Source of the DNA: Desulfovibrio sp.
GTDB taxonomy: Bacteria; Desulfobacterota; Desulfovibrionia; Desulfovibrionales; Desulfovibrionaceae
Assembly (NCBI GenBank): GCA_016284885.1
Contig: JAEEPQ010000003.1
Coordinates: 1-59,510 of the forward strand
Direction: 5' to 3'
DNA: 59,510 bases
In this document: positions 25,746 through 34,686 of the stretch, piece after piece
Layout of the letters: every line of letters starts with the position of its first letter
How positions within the stretch are numbered: position 1 is the first letter of the stretch
Made by a program: the position numbers and the translations under genes
Notes under the pieces: model-generated
Seen by the model: the letters and a program-made list of their open reading frames with translations, nothing else
Database searches by the model: none
What the model was told of the DNA's origin: nothing

Positions 25746-26683
25746 TTGAGCCCCCTCTCGCGCAGGCGCGGGTCGACCAGGGCGCTGAAGACGTCCATGA
25801 GCAGGTTGCAGACGACGAAGAGCACGGCCATGAGCAGCACGTAGGCCTGGATGACCGGGTAGTCGCGGTTGAAGATGGCGGTGACGCACAGGCGCCCGAG
25901 GCCGGGCCAGGCGAAGATGCACTCCACGACGAAGGTGCCGGCCACGAGCTTGGGCAGGCTCATGCCGAGGGCCGTGAGGCTCGACTGCAGGGAATTGCGG
26001 AAGACGTGGCGCAGCACGGCGCCACCGGAGCGGCCGCAGGCCTTCATGTAGAGCGTGAAGTTCTGCTCCCTGGCCTGCACCATGCTGGCGCGCAGGAGCC
26101 TGGAGTAGGCCGCGATATAGGGCAGGGAGAGGGTGGCTGCCGGCAGGATGAGCGAGCTTGGCCCCTCGAGTCCGCCCGTGGGCAGAAGGTCGAAGTGCAC
26201 GGCAAAGAGCCAGATGAAGAGCAGGCCGGCCCAGAAGGCGGGCACCGAGGTCAGGAGAAAGACGAAGCCCCTGAGGACGAGGTCGGGCCAGCGCCCTTCG
26301 AAGAGCACGCCGACAAGGGCGCAGCCAATGCTGACGGCCAGCATCAGGCAGGCAGTGGTGCCGGCCAGCGCCAGGGTGGGCGGGAGGGCCTTGGCCATCT
26401 CGCCGGCCACGGGCTTGCCGTCCACGTAGCGCTTGCCGAAGTCCCCCTGGACGGCATGGCCGATCCAGTCGAAGTAGCGCTCGAGGAAGGGCTTGTTCAG
26501 CCCCATCTCCTCGCGCATCTCTTCAATGAGCTCCGGCGTGGGCGTCATGGCGTTCACGCGTATGCACACTTCCGCCGGATCGCTGGGGGAGAGCTGGATG
26601 AGGACGAAGGCGAAGAAGGAGATGGCCAGGAGCAGGGGGAAAAGCCCGAGCAGTCTGCGCAGGATGTAGCCGCCGATGTTCAT
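25742..26683 (-). CDS. nikB: Nickel/peptide ABC transporter permease, NikB/DppB type
   Basis: The 313-residue inner membrane protein is a full-length DppB-family permease. The N terminus GGYILRRLLGLFPLLLAI is typical of the family, followed by a periplasmic loop with MREEMGLNKPFLERYFDWI and GDFGKR, then about six membrane segments. The C terminus has the EAA-like loop (YMKACGRSGGAVLRHVFRNSL) that docks the ATPases and ends in VDPRLRERG. Given the NikA upstream, nickel or a nickel chelate is the probable cargo. Its stop overlaps the nikC start. Its required partner NikC is truncated. Confidence 0.85.
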   Translation of the reverse strand: MNIGGYILRRLLGLFPLLLAISFFAFVLIQLSPSDPAEVCIRVNAMTPTPELIEEMREEMGLNKPFLERYFDWIGHAVQGDFGKRYVDGKPVAGEMAKALPPTLALAGTTACLMLAVSIGCALVGVLFEGRWPDLVLRGFVFLLTSVPAFWAGLLFIWLFAVHFDLLPTGGLEGPSSLILPAATLSLPYIAAYSRLLRASMVQAREQNFTLYMKACGRSGGAVLRHVFRNSLQSSLTALGMSLPKLVAGTFVVECIFAWPGLGRLCVTAIFNRDYPVIQAYVLLMAVLFVVCNLLMDVFSALVDPRLRERGLN

Positions 26684-26721
26684 GAAGGTCCCTGGTGCCG
26701 GGGGCTCAGGCTGGCAAAGAA

Positions 26722-26750
26722 CGGCGCCGGAAGGGCCTCTTCCGGCGCCG
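26722..26750 (-). terminator. Intercistronic hairpin between nikA and nikB
   Basis: A perfect 12-bp stem (CGGCGCCGGAAG with its complement, 5-base loop) lies 25 bases after the nikA stop and is followed by TTCTTTG on the minus strand. Such partial terminators in solute-binding-protein operons raise the yield of the binding protein over the membrane subunits. Confidence 0.7.
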
Positions 26751-26774
26751 AGTTAAGCCTGCCGCAAGAGCCGG

Positions 26775-28337
26775 CTAGAAATGCATCTTCTCGAAGGGGA
26801 TTTCGTACTGGGAAAGGCCGAACTCCACGCCCTTGAGGCCTGCTGCGTGCACGGCCTTGGTGCGCGAGTAGGAAAGCGGGATGTAGACGCCCTCCTCGTG
26901 CACGTAGGTCAGCACTTCGCGGTACATCTGGGCGCGCTTGGCCTCGTCGGGCTCGGTCATGATGGCCGTGATGGTCTTGTCGAGCCATTCCTTGCGCTCC
27001 ATGCCGACCTGGGCCTGGTAGTCGCCGTGGGCGGGGATGCGCCAGGAGGAGAGGTAGGACTGGGGGTCGTAGGGAGTGCCCCAGGAGAGGGAGTACTGCA
27101 GCTCGAAGTCGCCGGTCTTCTGGCGGTCGAGGTAGGCCTGCTTCTCCTCGCCGATGATCTTCATCTCCACGCCGAGCTTCTTGAGATCGCCCTGCATGAA
27201 TTCGCTGATGGTGCGTTCCTGGGCGTTCTGGGAGTTGAAGTAGAGGCGCACCGTCGCGCGCTGGCCGTCCTTGGCGCGCCAGCCGTCGGCGCCGAGCTTC
27301 CAGCCGGCCTCGTCGAGCAGGGCTGCGGCCTTGGCGAGATCGAAGGCGCGCGCCTCAAGGCCGAGGTTGCAGTAGGCCACCGTCGGCGCCATGAGGGTGT
27401 CGGCCACCTCTTCGGAGCCGTTGAGCACGCCCTGCACTATGCCTTCCTTGTCCACGGCGTGCTGCAGGGCGAGGCGCACGGCCTTTTCCTTGGTGAAGTG
27501 CTGGTGGGCGTTGAGCAGAATGGCGCGGGAGGCGATGGGCTGGCTGATGGCGGTGGCGTACTTGCCCTGGCGGCGCAGGGCGTCGAAGCTGTCGAGGTTC
27601 ACCATGTCGCCGTCGGCGCCGAAGATGAGGTCGATTTCGCCCTTCTGCAGGGCCAGAAGTATGGCCTGGTGGTCAGGCATGACCTTCCAGCGCACGGCGC
27701 AGGTCAAGGGCTTTTCGCCCCAGTAGCCGGGATTGGCCTTGAAGAGGGCGTACTGGCCGTCCTTGTGCTCGGCGAGGATCCAGGGGCCAGTGCCGGCATA
27801 GCCCGAGACGCCGTCCTTGGTCTGGCCGTTGACGAAGCACTTGGGCGAGATGAAGCGGAAGGGGCGCAGGAGGCCGAGCTCCACCAGGGTCGGGTAGTAG
27901 GGGTTCTTGAGCACGAGCTTGAAGGTGAACTCGTCCACGGCTTCGCAGCGCTCGATCTCGTTCACCATGTCGAGCCAGGCATGGCGCTTGGCGTTGGCGA
28001 GCACAGCCTCGATGTTGAGCTTGACGGCCTCGGCGGTGAAGGGCTCGCCGTCCGTGAACTTCACGTTCTTGCGCAGGTGGAAGACGTATTCCTTGCCGTC
28101 TGCCGAGATGTCCCAGCTTTCGGCCAGCCAGGGCTTGATGCCTTCCTTGGTGTTCATGACCAGGGGCTCGAAGACCATGCCCTGGGCAGCCATTTCGCCG
28201 GCATAGAGGTGGGGGTTGATGTTGCGTATGTCCTTGGTGCTGGCGTAGGCGATCTCCGTCTTGGGCGCGGAGTAGGCGAGGCTCGTGCAGGCAAGCGCCA
28301 GGACGCACAGGGCGAGAGCGAGAAGCCGTTTGGTCAT
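26775..28337 (-). CDS. nikA: Periplasmic nickel-binding protein NikA
   Basis: The 520-residue precursor has a Sec signal peptide (LLALALCVLALACTSLAYSA) and a family 5 solute-binding fold. It follows E. coli NikA closely as I remember that sequence: LNPHLY-like INPHLY, MVYEPLV-like MVFEPLV, PWLAESW, GTGPWIL, YWGEKP, ADTLMAPTVAY, LIGEE-like IIGEEK, GTPYDPQSYLSS and EIPFE near the end. NikA binds nickel as a metallophore complex in the periplasm for [NiFe] hydrogenases and other Ni enzymes. AAGGAG precedes the ATG. It is first in the operon and diverges from a porin gene. Confidence 0.88.
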   Translation of the reverse strand: MTKRLLALALCVLALACTSLAYSAPKTEIAYASTKDIRNINPHLYAGEMAAQGMVFEPLVMNTKEGIKPWLAESWDISADGKEYVFHLRKNVKFTDGEPFTAEAVKLNIEAVLANAKRHAWLDMVNEIERCEAVDEFTFKLVLKNPYYPTLVELGLLRPFRFISPKCFVNGQTKDGVSGYAGTGPWILAEHKDGQYALFKANPGYWGEKPLTCAVRWKVMPDHQAILLALQKGEIDLIFGADGDMVNLDSFDALRRQGKYATAISQPIASRAILLNAHQHFTKEKAVRLALQHAVDKEGIVQGVLNGSEEVADTLMAPTVAYCNLGLEARAFDLAKAAALLDEAGWKLGADGWRAKDGQRATVRLYFNSQNAQERTISEFMQGDLKKLGVEMKIIGEEKQAYLDRQKTGDFELQYSLSWGTPYDPQSYLSSWRIPAHGDYQAQVGMERKEWLDKTITAIMTEPDEAKRAQMYREVLTYVHEEGVYIPLSYSRTKAVHAAGLKGVEFGLSQYEIPFEKMHF

Positions 28338-28474
28338 GCGTGGAGCTCCTTCCCGGCTGGGGGGATTTTTGTGGTGACAAACTTTAAAAATTTATGCTAC
28401 CAGAGGCCACCGTAATACGGAATCACAAAATGTGCCACATTTTTTTGGGGCTTCCACTGAGGAGGAGAGAGAGC
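28338..28474. promoter_or_regulatory. Divergent control region between nikA and the porin gene
   Basis: This 137-base region must hold promoters for both genes and is AT-rich in the centre. It contains the perfect palindrome CCGTAATACGG (28410-28420) and an inverted pair TTTTGTG...CACAAAA about 50 bases apart. For the porin, TTGTGG and TATGCT with 18-base spacing are a possible promoter. I do not see a standard NikR half-site pair. Confidence 0.45.
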
Positions 28475-30061
28475 ATGTCAAAGAAGACAAAGCGCGCCGT
28501 GCGGGGCGCAGCGCTGCCGCTGGCATCGTCCTGTCTGGCCCTGGGCCTGGCCTGCCAGCCGGCAGAGGTCCAGGCCGTGGACTTCAAGGCCAAGGGCGTG
28601 TGGATCAGCATGCTGGAAATGGGCGATGGCGGCAATTTCATGCGCCGGGACCGCGAAGGCCGGCACCAGCAGGGCTGGGGCCGCTGGGGCGAGGATCGCT
28701 TCGAGGCCAAGAACCGCGTGCGCCTGCAGCTGGAGGCCGTCGCCTCCGAGAGCCTGTCCGGCACCGTGTACTTCGAGATGGGCACCTTCACCTGGGGCAA
28801 GGCCAAGACCGGCGGCGCCCTGGGCGCGGACGGCAAGATCATCAAGATCAAGCACAGCTACCTCGACTGGAAGGTGCCGGACACGGACGTCAAAGTGCGC
28901 ATGGGACTGCAGCGCATCTTCCTGCCCGACTACGCCACGGAGGCCTCGCAGGTCTTCGATGCAGACGTGGCCGGCATCAGCGTGAGCGCGCCCTTCAATG
29001 AAAACGTCGCCCTGACCGCCTTCTGGGCCCGGCCCTTCAACGACAACTGGGACGGCGGTGCTCGGGGCACCGTCAGCTATCTCGACAATGCCGACTTCTT
29101 CGGCCTTTTCCTTGCCCTGAACTTCGACGGCTTCAAGCTGACGCCCTGGGTCATGGGTGGCATGATAGGCAAGAACACCTTCCGGACCTGGGACGACAAG
29201 AACAACCGCTACTGGTACTACGGCAAGGACGTCGACAGCGGAGGCGGCTGGGGCTTCGGCCTGGCGCCCGCGGCCTATGCCGACAGAGGCAGGGACCGCT
29301 CCAATGCCTATGCGGGGGCCATCTGGGCAGGCCTCACCGGCGAATTCACCGGCTGCGATCCCTTCCGCCTGGCCTGGAGCTTCAACTATGGCTCCATTGC
29401 CACCGGCGAGGAGGCCCTCGACCGCAGGGGCTTCTACGCGGCCCTGCTGGCCGAGTACAAGTTCGACTGGGGCACGCCCGGCATCTACGGCTGGTACAGC
29501 TCCGGCGATGACGACGATCCGACGAACGGCTCCGAACGCCTGCCCAGCATCGGCGGCAACAACGAGAGCACCAGCGGCCTGACCTCCATCGCCACCATGG
29601 CCACCTGGACCCTCGGTCGCGACGGCGTGCTCGGCCAGACGCTGTCCGGCACCTGGGGCGTGGGCCTGCGCGTGCGGGACGTGAGCTTCGTCGAGAACTT
29701 CAAGCACACCCTGCACGTCAACTACTACCAGGGCACCAGCTCCTCCGACATGGCGCGCTACATCAAGGGCGCGGCCTCGCCCTACAAGATCTTGACGCCC
29801 AACACCTCGGCGCCCGACTTCAACACCGTCGACTACGGCCTCTACCTCACCGACAAGGACAGGGCCTTCGAAGTGGGCCTCATGTCTACCTGGCAGATCT
29901 ACGACAACCTCCGCCTGCTCGTGGAAGCCAACTACATCGCCCTGTGGCTGGACAACTCCAGAAGCGTCTGGGGCGGCTTCACGAAGGGCGGGGCCTACCG
30001 CCACGCCAACAGCACCGAAGACCTCTGGAACGTCAACGTGAGCCTCATCTACAAGTTCTAG
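28475..30061 (+). CDS. Outer membrane homotrimeric-type porin of Desulfovibrio
   Basis: The 528-residue precursor has a signal peptide ending in AEVQA, after which the mature protein starts VDFKAKGVW, the usual opening of the abundant Desulfovibrionaceae porins. The body is rich in alternating aromatic and polar beta strands and Gly-Asp turns, and it ends in NVNVSLIYKF with a terminal Phe, the outer membrane assembly signal. It would form a trimeric beta-barrel channel. GAGGAGAG precedes the ATG at 28475. Divergence from the nickel operon suggests shared regulation and perhaps entry of nickel chelates, which is inference. Confidence 0.9.
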   Translation: MSKKTKRAVRGAALPLASSCLALGLACQPAEVQAVDFKAKGVWISMLEMGDGGNFMRRDREGRHQQGWGRWGEDRFEAKNRVRLQLEAVASESLSGTVYFEMGTFTWGKAKTGGALGADGKIIKIKHSYLDWKVPDTDVKVRMGLQRIFLPDYATEASQVFDADVAGISVSAPFNENVALTAFWARPFNDNWDGGARGTVSYLDNADFFGLFLALNFDGFKLTPWVMGGMIGKNTFRTWDDKNNRYWYYGKDVDSGGGWGFGLAPAAYADRGRDRSNAYAGAIWAGLTGEFTGCDPFRLAWSFNYGSIATGEEALDRRGFYAALLAEYKFDWGTPGIYGWYSSGDDDDPTNGSERLPSIGGNNESTSGLTSIATMATWTLGRDGVLGQTLSGTWGVGLRVRDVSFVENFKHTLHVNYYQGTSSSDMARYIKGAASPYKILTPNTSAPDFNTVDYGLYLTDKDRAFEVGLMSTWQIYDNLRLLVEANYIALWLDNSRSVWGGFTKGGAYRHANSTEDLWNVNVSLIYKF

Positions 30062-30118
30062 CCCGGTTTCCTGTCCAGACCTGATCTGTCTGGCCTGGCG
30101 CGGGCTCAAGCGCATGGC

Positions 30119-30161
30119 AGGGCCGCAGGCTTCCTCCGCTTGCGGGGAAGTCCGCGGCCCT
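30119..30161 (+). terminator. Hairpin after the porin gene
   Basis: AGGGCCGC pairs with GCGGCCCT, and an inner CTTCC pairs with GGAAG. The run after it (TGATGCTGCTTTG) is only weakly T-rich, so termination efficiency is uncertain. Confidence 0.55.
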
Positions 30162-30221
30162 TGATGCTGCTTTGCTCTGCCGGGCGGCCCTGCGGCCTCC
30201 TGGCTCAGATCCCGGCGGAGC

Positions 30222-33200
30222 TTAGGCCCAGACGACCAGATGGCTGTCTAGGTAGCTGGCCAGTTCCGGAATCATGGGAATGACGCGCACGCCGTAGGCA
30301 TGCGAGCCGTTGTGGCGGGTCTGGTAGTTGCACGAGAAGACCATGCTCTGGTCGCTCGTGGTGCGCTCGTAGGAGAGCGGGACGATGTCGGGCGTCTCGA
30401 TGAAGTTGGCGCCGTCCCAGGGGCCGACGACCAGCTGCACGAGGATTTCCTCCCGCTTCATGACGCCCGGATCGAGGCTGAGGGTCACGTGGATGTCCTG
30501 ACCGGCGTTGCAGGTGTCGCCTTCCATGCCGTCCACGCGCAGCAGGCCGACCTTGAGGGTGCTGAAGCGGACCTGGATTTCCTCCTTCCAGGCGCAGATG
30601 CGCTTGGCGTTCTTGAAGTTGCCGGAGAGCATGCTCCTGTGGCGCATGGCGGTGGGCTCGTAGTACATGTCGAGGTAGTCGCGCACCATGCGGTGGGAGG
30701 AGTAGTTCGGGATGAGGGTGCGCATGGACTCCTTGACGTACTGCACCCAGCGCGTGGGCACGCCGTCCTGGTTGCGGTAGTAGTAGAGCGGGATGACCTG
30801 CTCCTCGAGGAGATTGTAGAGGGACTCGGCATCGGCGTAGTCGTTCTGGGTGTCGCTGCTCTCCACGCGGGTGACGACCGGACCTATGTTCCAGCCGTTG
30901 CTGCCGTTGTAGCCTTCGCACCACCAGCCGTCGGAGATGCTGAGGTTGAGCACGCCGTTGATGGCGCACTTCTGGCCAGAGGTGCCGGATGCTTCGTAGG
31001 GGCGCCTGGGGTTGTTGAGCCACACGTCGCAGCCCTGGACCATGAGGCGCGAGATGGCCAGCGAGTAGTCTTCCAGGAAGAAGATGCGGCCGAGGAAGCG
31101 CTTCTCGGTGCAGTGGCGGATGATTTCCTGCATGATGTCCATGCCCGGACCGTCGGCGGGGTGGGCCTTGCCGGCGAAGAGCAGGGTCACGGGATGCTCG
31201 GTGTAGGAGAGCAGGTGGTCGAGGCGCTCGATGTCGGCGAAGAGGAGGTTAGCCCGCTTGTAGGGGGCAAAGCGCCGGGCGAAGCCGATGAGCAGGGTGT
31301 TCTCGGAAAGGCGCGACATGGCGAGCTTGCTGTCCTCGCGGCTCACGCCGAGCTTGCGGTAGAACTCGGGCATCTTGCTTCTGACGAGGTCGAGCAGGCA
31401 GGCCTTCTGGAAGAGGCGGATGCGCCACAGCGTCTTGTCGGGCACGGAGGCGAACTTGTACCAGCCGGGCGCCTTGGCCGAGAGATCCATCCAGTTCCTG
31501 CCGAGATTCCTGACGAGCAGATCCGCCATCTCGGGACCGGCGTAGGAGGGCATGTGCACGCCGTTGGTGACGTGGCCTATGGGCACTTCGGCGATGGGCA
31601 TGCCCTTCCAGAGCTTCTGCCACATGTGCCTGGAGACGTCGCCGTGCAGGCGGGAGACGCCGTTGGCGCGGGCGGAGTAGCGCAGGGCGAGGACGGTCAT
31701 CTCGAAGTTGTCGGCGTTGCCGCCTTCCATGCGGCCCAGATCCAGGAACTCGTTCATGGTGATGCCGACGTTGTTGGCGTAGCCGGCGAAGTACTTGGTC
31801 ATGAGCTCCCTGCGGAAGCGCTCGTTGCCGGCCTCCACGGGAGTGTGGGTGGTGAAGACGCAGGAGGAGCGCACAATCTCGCCGGCCTCCTTGAAGGAGA
31901 GGTGGGCGTTGCACACGAATCTGCGGATGCGTTCCAGGATGAGGAAGGCGGAGTGGCCTTCGTTCATGTGGAAAACCGAGGGCGTGATGCCGAGGGCGTC
32001 GAGCAGCTCCACGCCGCCTATGCCGAGCAGGATTTCCTGGCGCACGCGGAAGTCGCGGTCCGCCACGTAGAGCGCATCGGTGATCTTGCGGTCGTCGGGG
32101 GTGTTCTTCTCGAGGTTGGTGTCGAGCAGATAGAGGGGGATGGTGCCGACCTTGACTACCCAGACGCGGGCGAAGAGCCGGCGCTCGGGCAGCTGGATGC
32201 TGATCTCGAGCTGCTCGCCGCCGTCGCCGCGCACGGCCTCCAGGGGCAGGGCCGCGACGTCGTTTTCAGGGTACACGGCAACTTGTCGGCCGTTCTTGTC
32301 GATCTGCTGGCGGAAGTAGCCGTAGCGGTAGAAGAGGCCGATGGCGACCAGCGGGATGTTCATGTCGCTGGCGCTCTTGAGGTGGTCGCCGGAAAGGACG
32401 CCGAGGCCGCCCGAGTAGATGGGCAGGGACTCGTGCAGACCGTATTCGGTGGAGAAGTAGGCGATGGGGTGCCTGGCGGTCACGGTCTCCTCTTCGTTGA
32501 GGGGCCTGGCCATGTACTCGTCGAACTTGGCGAGGGTGTCCTCGTAGAGGGCGAGGGAGGCCGAGTCGGAGACCATGTCCGAGAAGGCCTGGTCGGAAGC
32601 CTCCTCGAGGCACTGCAGGGGGTTGTGGTTGGAGCTCTCCCAGACCTCGGGGTTGATGCGCTGGAAGAGCTGCCAGCATTCGGGATGCCAGCACCACCAG
32701 AGGTTGGATCCGAGCTCGCGCAGGCGGGAGACGGACTTGGGCAGCTTCGTCAGGGCCGTGAAGGCGTGGAGCAGGGGCGTGAGGCTCGACTGGTCCATGA
32801 AGATGTGGGTGGCGTGGTCGGAGACGGCCTCGCGCAGCTCGGCGCCATGCTCGAGGGCCTTGCCCAGGGCCAGGTTGTAGGCCTTGATGTAGAAGGGGAA
32901 GAACTCGGTCCAGTCGCAGAGGCTTGCCGTATGGCGGGCGGCCTTGCGCAGGGCCGTCATCTCCTCGGCGCCGAGGCCGCAGACGGCGAGGATGGCGTGC
33001 TCAAGGTCGACGACCACGTCCTCGAAGCGCTTCTGGCGGCGCTGCAGGATGGTGACGCCCGTGGCCTTGACGTCCTCCACGTGCAAGGTGCGCACCCAGA
33101 GGCCGAAGCCGGCCAGGTCGCTCGTCACCGTGGGCACGGCGTAGGCCGTGCTTTCCTCGGGCGTGTAGCCCCAGGGTTCGTACCAGGAGGGGAAGACGCC

Positions 33201-34481
33201 CAGATCGGAGGCCGCCAGCACCTCTTCGTAGGGCAGGTTGAGGAAGCCGTCGCGGCCGTTGAGCAGAGCGGGGTTGAAGATCACGGACACGTGGCTGCCG
33301 GGCATGTTGTCCAGGCCGAGCCGGCGGCAGGCGGCAAGGATTTCGTCGCCTGCCGGATTGTGCACGTGGTGCGAGCACAGCCACTGCCCGCCGTCGGAGG
33401 GCATGCGGGCGGCGTCGCCGCTCACGGCATCGCCGTTGACGCCGGTGTAGCCGCCCATGACGCAGCACAGGGCGAGCACGTGGGTGGAGGAGTTGGCCAG
33501 ATCGTGCTTGACCTTGGCCAGGGCTTCGAGGAAGACGTCCACGCCCTTGTTGTGGAATTCGTAGCGCCCGGAGATGAGCACGATGCGCGTGTCTTCAGGC
33601 AGCTCCCGGCGCAGCAGGCGGCTGGCGCTGGCCAGGATGGCCGCGCGGTAGGCCGATGGGCGATCGCGATCCACGGCAAAGTCGGGAATGACGCGCAGGT
33701 CGAGGCCGTTGGGCGTGACGATGTCGGGCTTGCGGCCAAGGACGACGCTGGCCTCCTCCGCGGTGATGTCGCTCACCGTGGTGAAGCAGTCGGCCTCCCT
33801 GGCGGAGACGCATTCCATGGAGTGCTTGGCCGTGATGCCGAGCGAGGACGCCTCGCGCCTGGGGTCGAACTGGCGGTTGTCCAGCATGCTGTAGAGGTCC
33901 TTGCCGTTGCCGGCAAGGGAGCGGCCGAGCATGGTGGCGTGGGTCGTGAAGACCGTGCCCACGGGCGGGCAGTGGCGCTTGAGGTAGAGCAGGCCCGCGC
34001 CGCACATCCACTCGTGGAACTGGGCTATGGCCGGGGAGCCGATGGGCTCGAGCAGGTGCTGGTAGAGGGTGGCGATGACCTCGCCGCAGGCCGTGGCGAA
34101 CATGACGGGCTCGACGTAGTCCCAGCCGCCGGACATGGAGTCCACGCTGAAGGCCTTCCAGTACTCGAAGAGCAGCTGGTTCTGGTCGTAGCGGTTCTTG
34201 AAGCTGACCAGAATGGCCTTGGGGTTGCCCGGGATTTTCCAGCGGCCGAGGCGGCACTGGAGGTTGTGGGCGTGCAGAATCTTGCGCACGGACTCGATGA
34301 GCGGGTCGCTGCTCTCCTCGAAGTCGACGTTGTTGCCGAGGTCGGGGCCGAGCAGCCAGTAGTTCTCGCCGAAGTTGTCGATGGCCTGCAGGGCTTTGCT
34401 GCTCACGACGGCGTAGATGCCGCCGACCTTGTTGCAGACTTCCCACGACGTTTCGAAGAGGGTGATGTTGCCGTAGTCCAT
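30222..34481 (-). CDS. Fusion of GT3 glycogen synthase and GT35 alpha-glucan phosphorylase
   Basis: This 1419-residue protein joins two opposite glycogen enzymes. Residues 1 to about 570 are a GT3 (eukaryote-like) glycogen synthase: FETSWEVCNKVGGIYAV at the sugar-nucleotide site and YEPWGYTPEES with catalytic Glu435. From about 590 it is a GT35 phosphorylase with the DUF3417-type start LGSNLWWCWHPE, then STEYGLHESLPIYSGGLG, FTTHTPVEAGNERF, and the pyridoxal-phosphate lysine in SGTSGQKCAING (K1171). The last ~130 residues form a beta-rich tail. It would add glucose from a nucleotide sugar and release glucose-1-phosphate by phosphorolysis in one chain. AGGAG precedes the ATG. It is last in the glycogen operon, 205 bases after the GH57 gene and behind a hairpin. 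Confidence 0.9.
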   Translation of the reverse strand: MDYGNITLFETSWEVCNKVGGIYAVVSSKALQAIDNFGENYWLLGPDLGNNVDFEESSDPLIESVRKILHAHNLQCRLGRWKIPGNPKAILVSFKNRYDQNQLLFEYWKAFSVDSMSGGWDYVEPVMFATACGEVIATLYQHLLEPIGSPAIAQFHEWMCGAGLLYLKRHCPPVGTVFTTHATMLGRSLAGNGKDLYSMLDNRQFDPRREASSLGITAKHSMECVSAREADCFTTVSDITAEEASVVLGRKPDIVTPNGLDLRVIPDFAVDRDRPSAYRAAILASASRLLRRELPEDTRIVLISGRYEFHNKGVDVFLEALAKVKHDLANSSTHVLALCCVMGGYTGVNGDAVSGDAARMPSDGGQWLCSHHVHNPAGDEILAACRRLGLDNMPGSHVSVIFNPALLNGRDGFLNLPYEEVLAASDLGVFPSWYEPWGYTPEESTAYAVPTVTSDLAGFGLWVRTLHVEDVKATGVTILQRRQKRFEDVVVDLEHAILAVCGLGAEEMTALRKAARHTASLCDWTEFFPFYIKAYNLALGKALEHGAELREAVSDHATHIFMDQSSLTPLLHAFTALTKLPKSVSRLRELGSNLWWCWHPECWQLFQRINPEVWESSNHNPLQCLEEASDQAFSDMVSDSASLALYEDTLAKFDEYMARPLNEEETVTARHPIAYFSTEYGLHESLPIYSGGLGVLSGDHLKSASDMNIPLVAIGLFYRYGYFRQQIDKNGRQVAVYPENDVAALPLEAVRGDGGEQLEISIQLPERRLFARVWVVKVGTIPLYLLDTNLEKNTPDDRKITDALYVADRDFRVRQEILLGIGGVELLDALGITPSVFHMNEGHSAFLILERIRRFVCNAHLSFKEAGEIVRSSCVFTTHTPVEAGNERFRRELMTKYFAGYANNVGITMNEFLDLGRMEGGNADNFEMTVLALRYSARANGVSRLHGDVSRHMWQKLWKGMPIAEVPIGHVTNGVHMPSYAGPEMADLLVRNLGRNWMDLSAKAPGWYKFASVPDKTLWRIRLFQKACLLDLVRSKMPEFYRKLGVSREDSKLAMSRLSENTLLIGFARRFAPYKRANLLFADIERLDHLLSYTEHPVTLLFAGKAHPADGPGMDIMQEIIRHCTEKRFLGRIFFLEDYSLAISRLMVQGCDVWLNNPRRPYEASGTSGQKCAINGVLNLSISDGWWCEGYNGSNGWNIGPVVTRVESSDTQNDYADAESLYNLLEEQVIPLYYYRNQDGVPTRWVQYVKESMRTLIPNYSSHRMVRDYLDMYYEPTAMRHRSMLSGNFKNAKRICAWKEEIQVRFSTLKVGLLRVDGMEGDTCNAGQDIHVTLSLDPGVMKREEILVQLVVGPWDGANFIETPDIVPLSYERTTSDQSMVFSCNYQTRHNGSHAYGVRVIPMIPELASYLDSHLVVWA

Positions 34482-34607
34482 TCAATGCTCCTAAGGGAAA
34501 GGGAAGGTTGCCGGATCGCGCGATCCATGTCGTAGAATTGTCGTTGAATTCGGGGCCTTGCGGCCAGCGCCGGCGCAAGCTAGGCCGAGGCTCGCGGCTC
34601 GTGACGA

Positions 34608-34656
34608 AAAATGGAAAATCCCGGCGCCCGCCTTGGCATGCGCGAGGCGGGCCCGG
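34608..34656 (-). terminator. Hairpin with T-run between the GH57 and fusion genes
   Basis: On the minus strand a GCCCGCCT/AGGCGGGC stem, extended by CCGG with a one-base bulge, is followed by GATTTTCCATTTT. It sits just past the GH57 stop and would cut or attenuate transcription before the synthase-phosphorylase gene. Confidence 0.6.
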
Positions 34657-34686
34657 GAGGTCATGCTGCCTAAGGGAAAGCCTGGC

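Noticed and set aside
28338..28474. NikR operator upstream of nikA
   Set aside because: I looked for GTATGA-N16-TCATAC and for GTGTTAC-type half-site pairs and found neither; only an unrelated palindrome is present.
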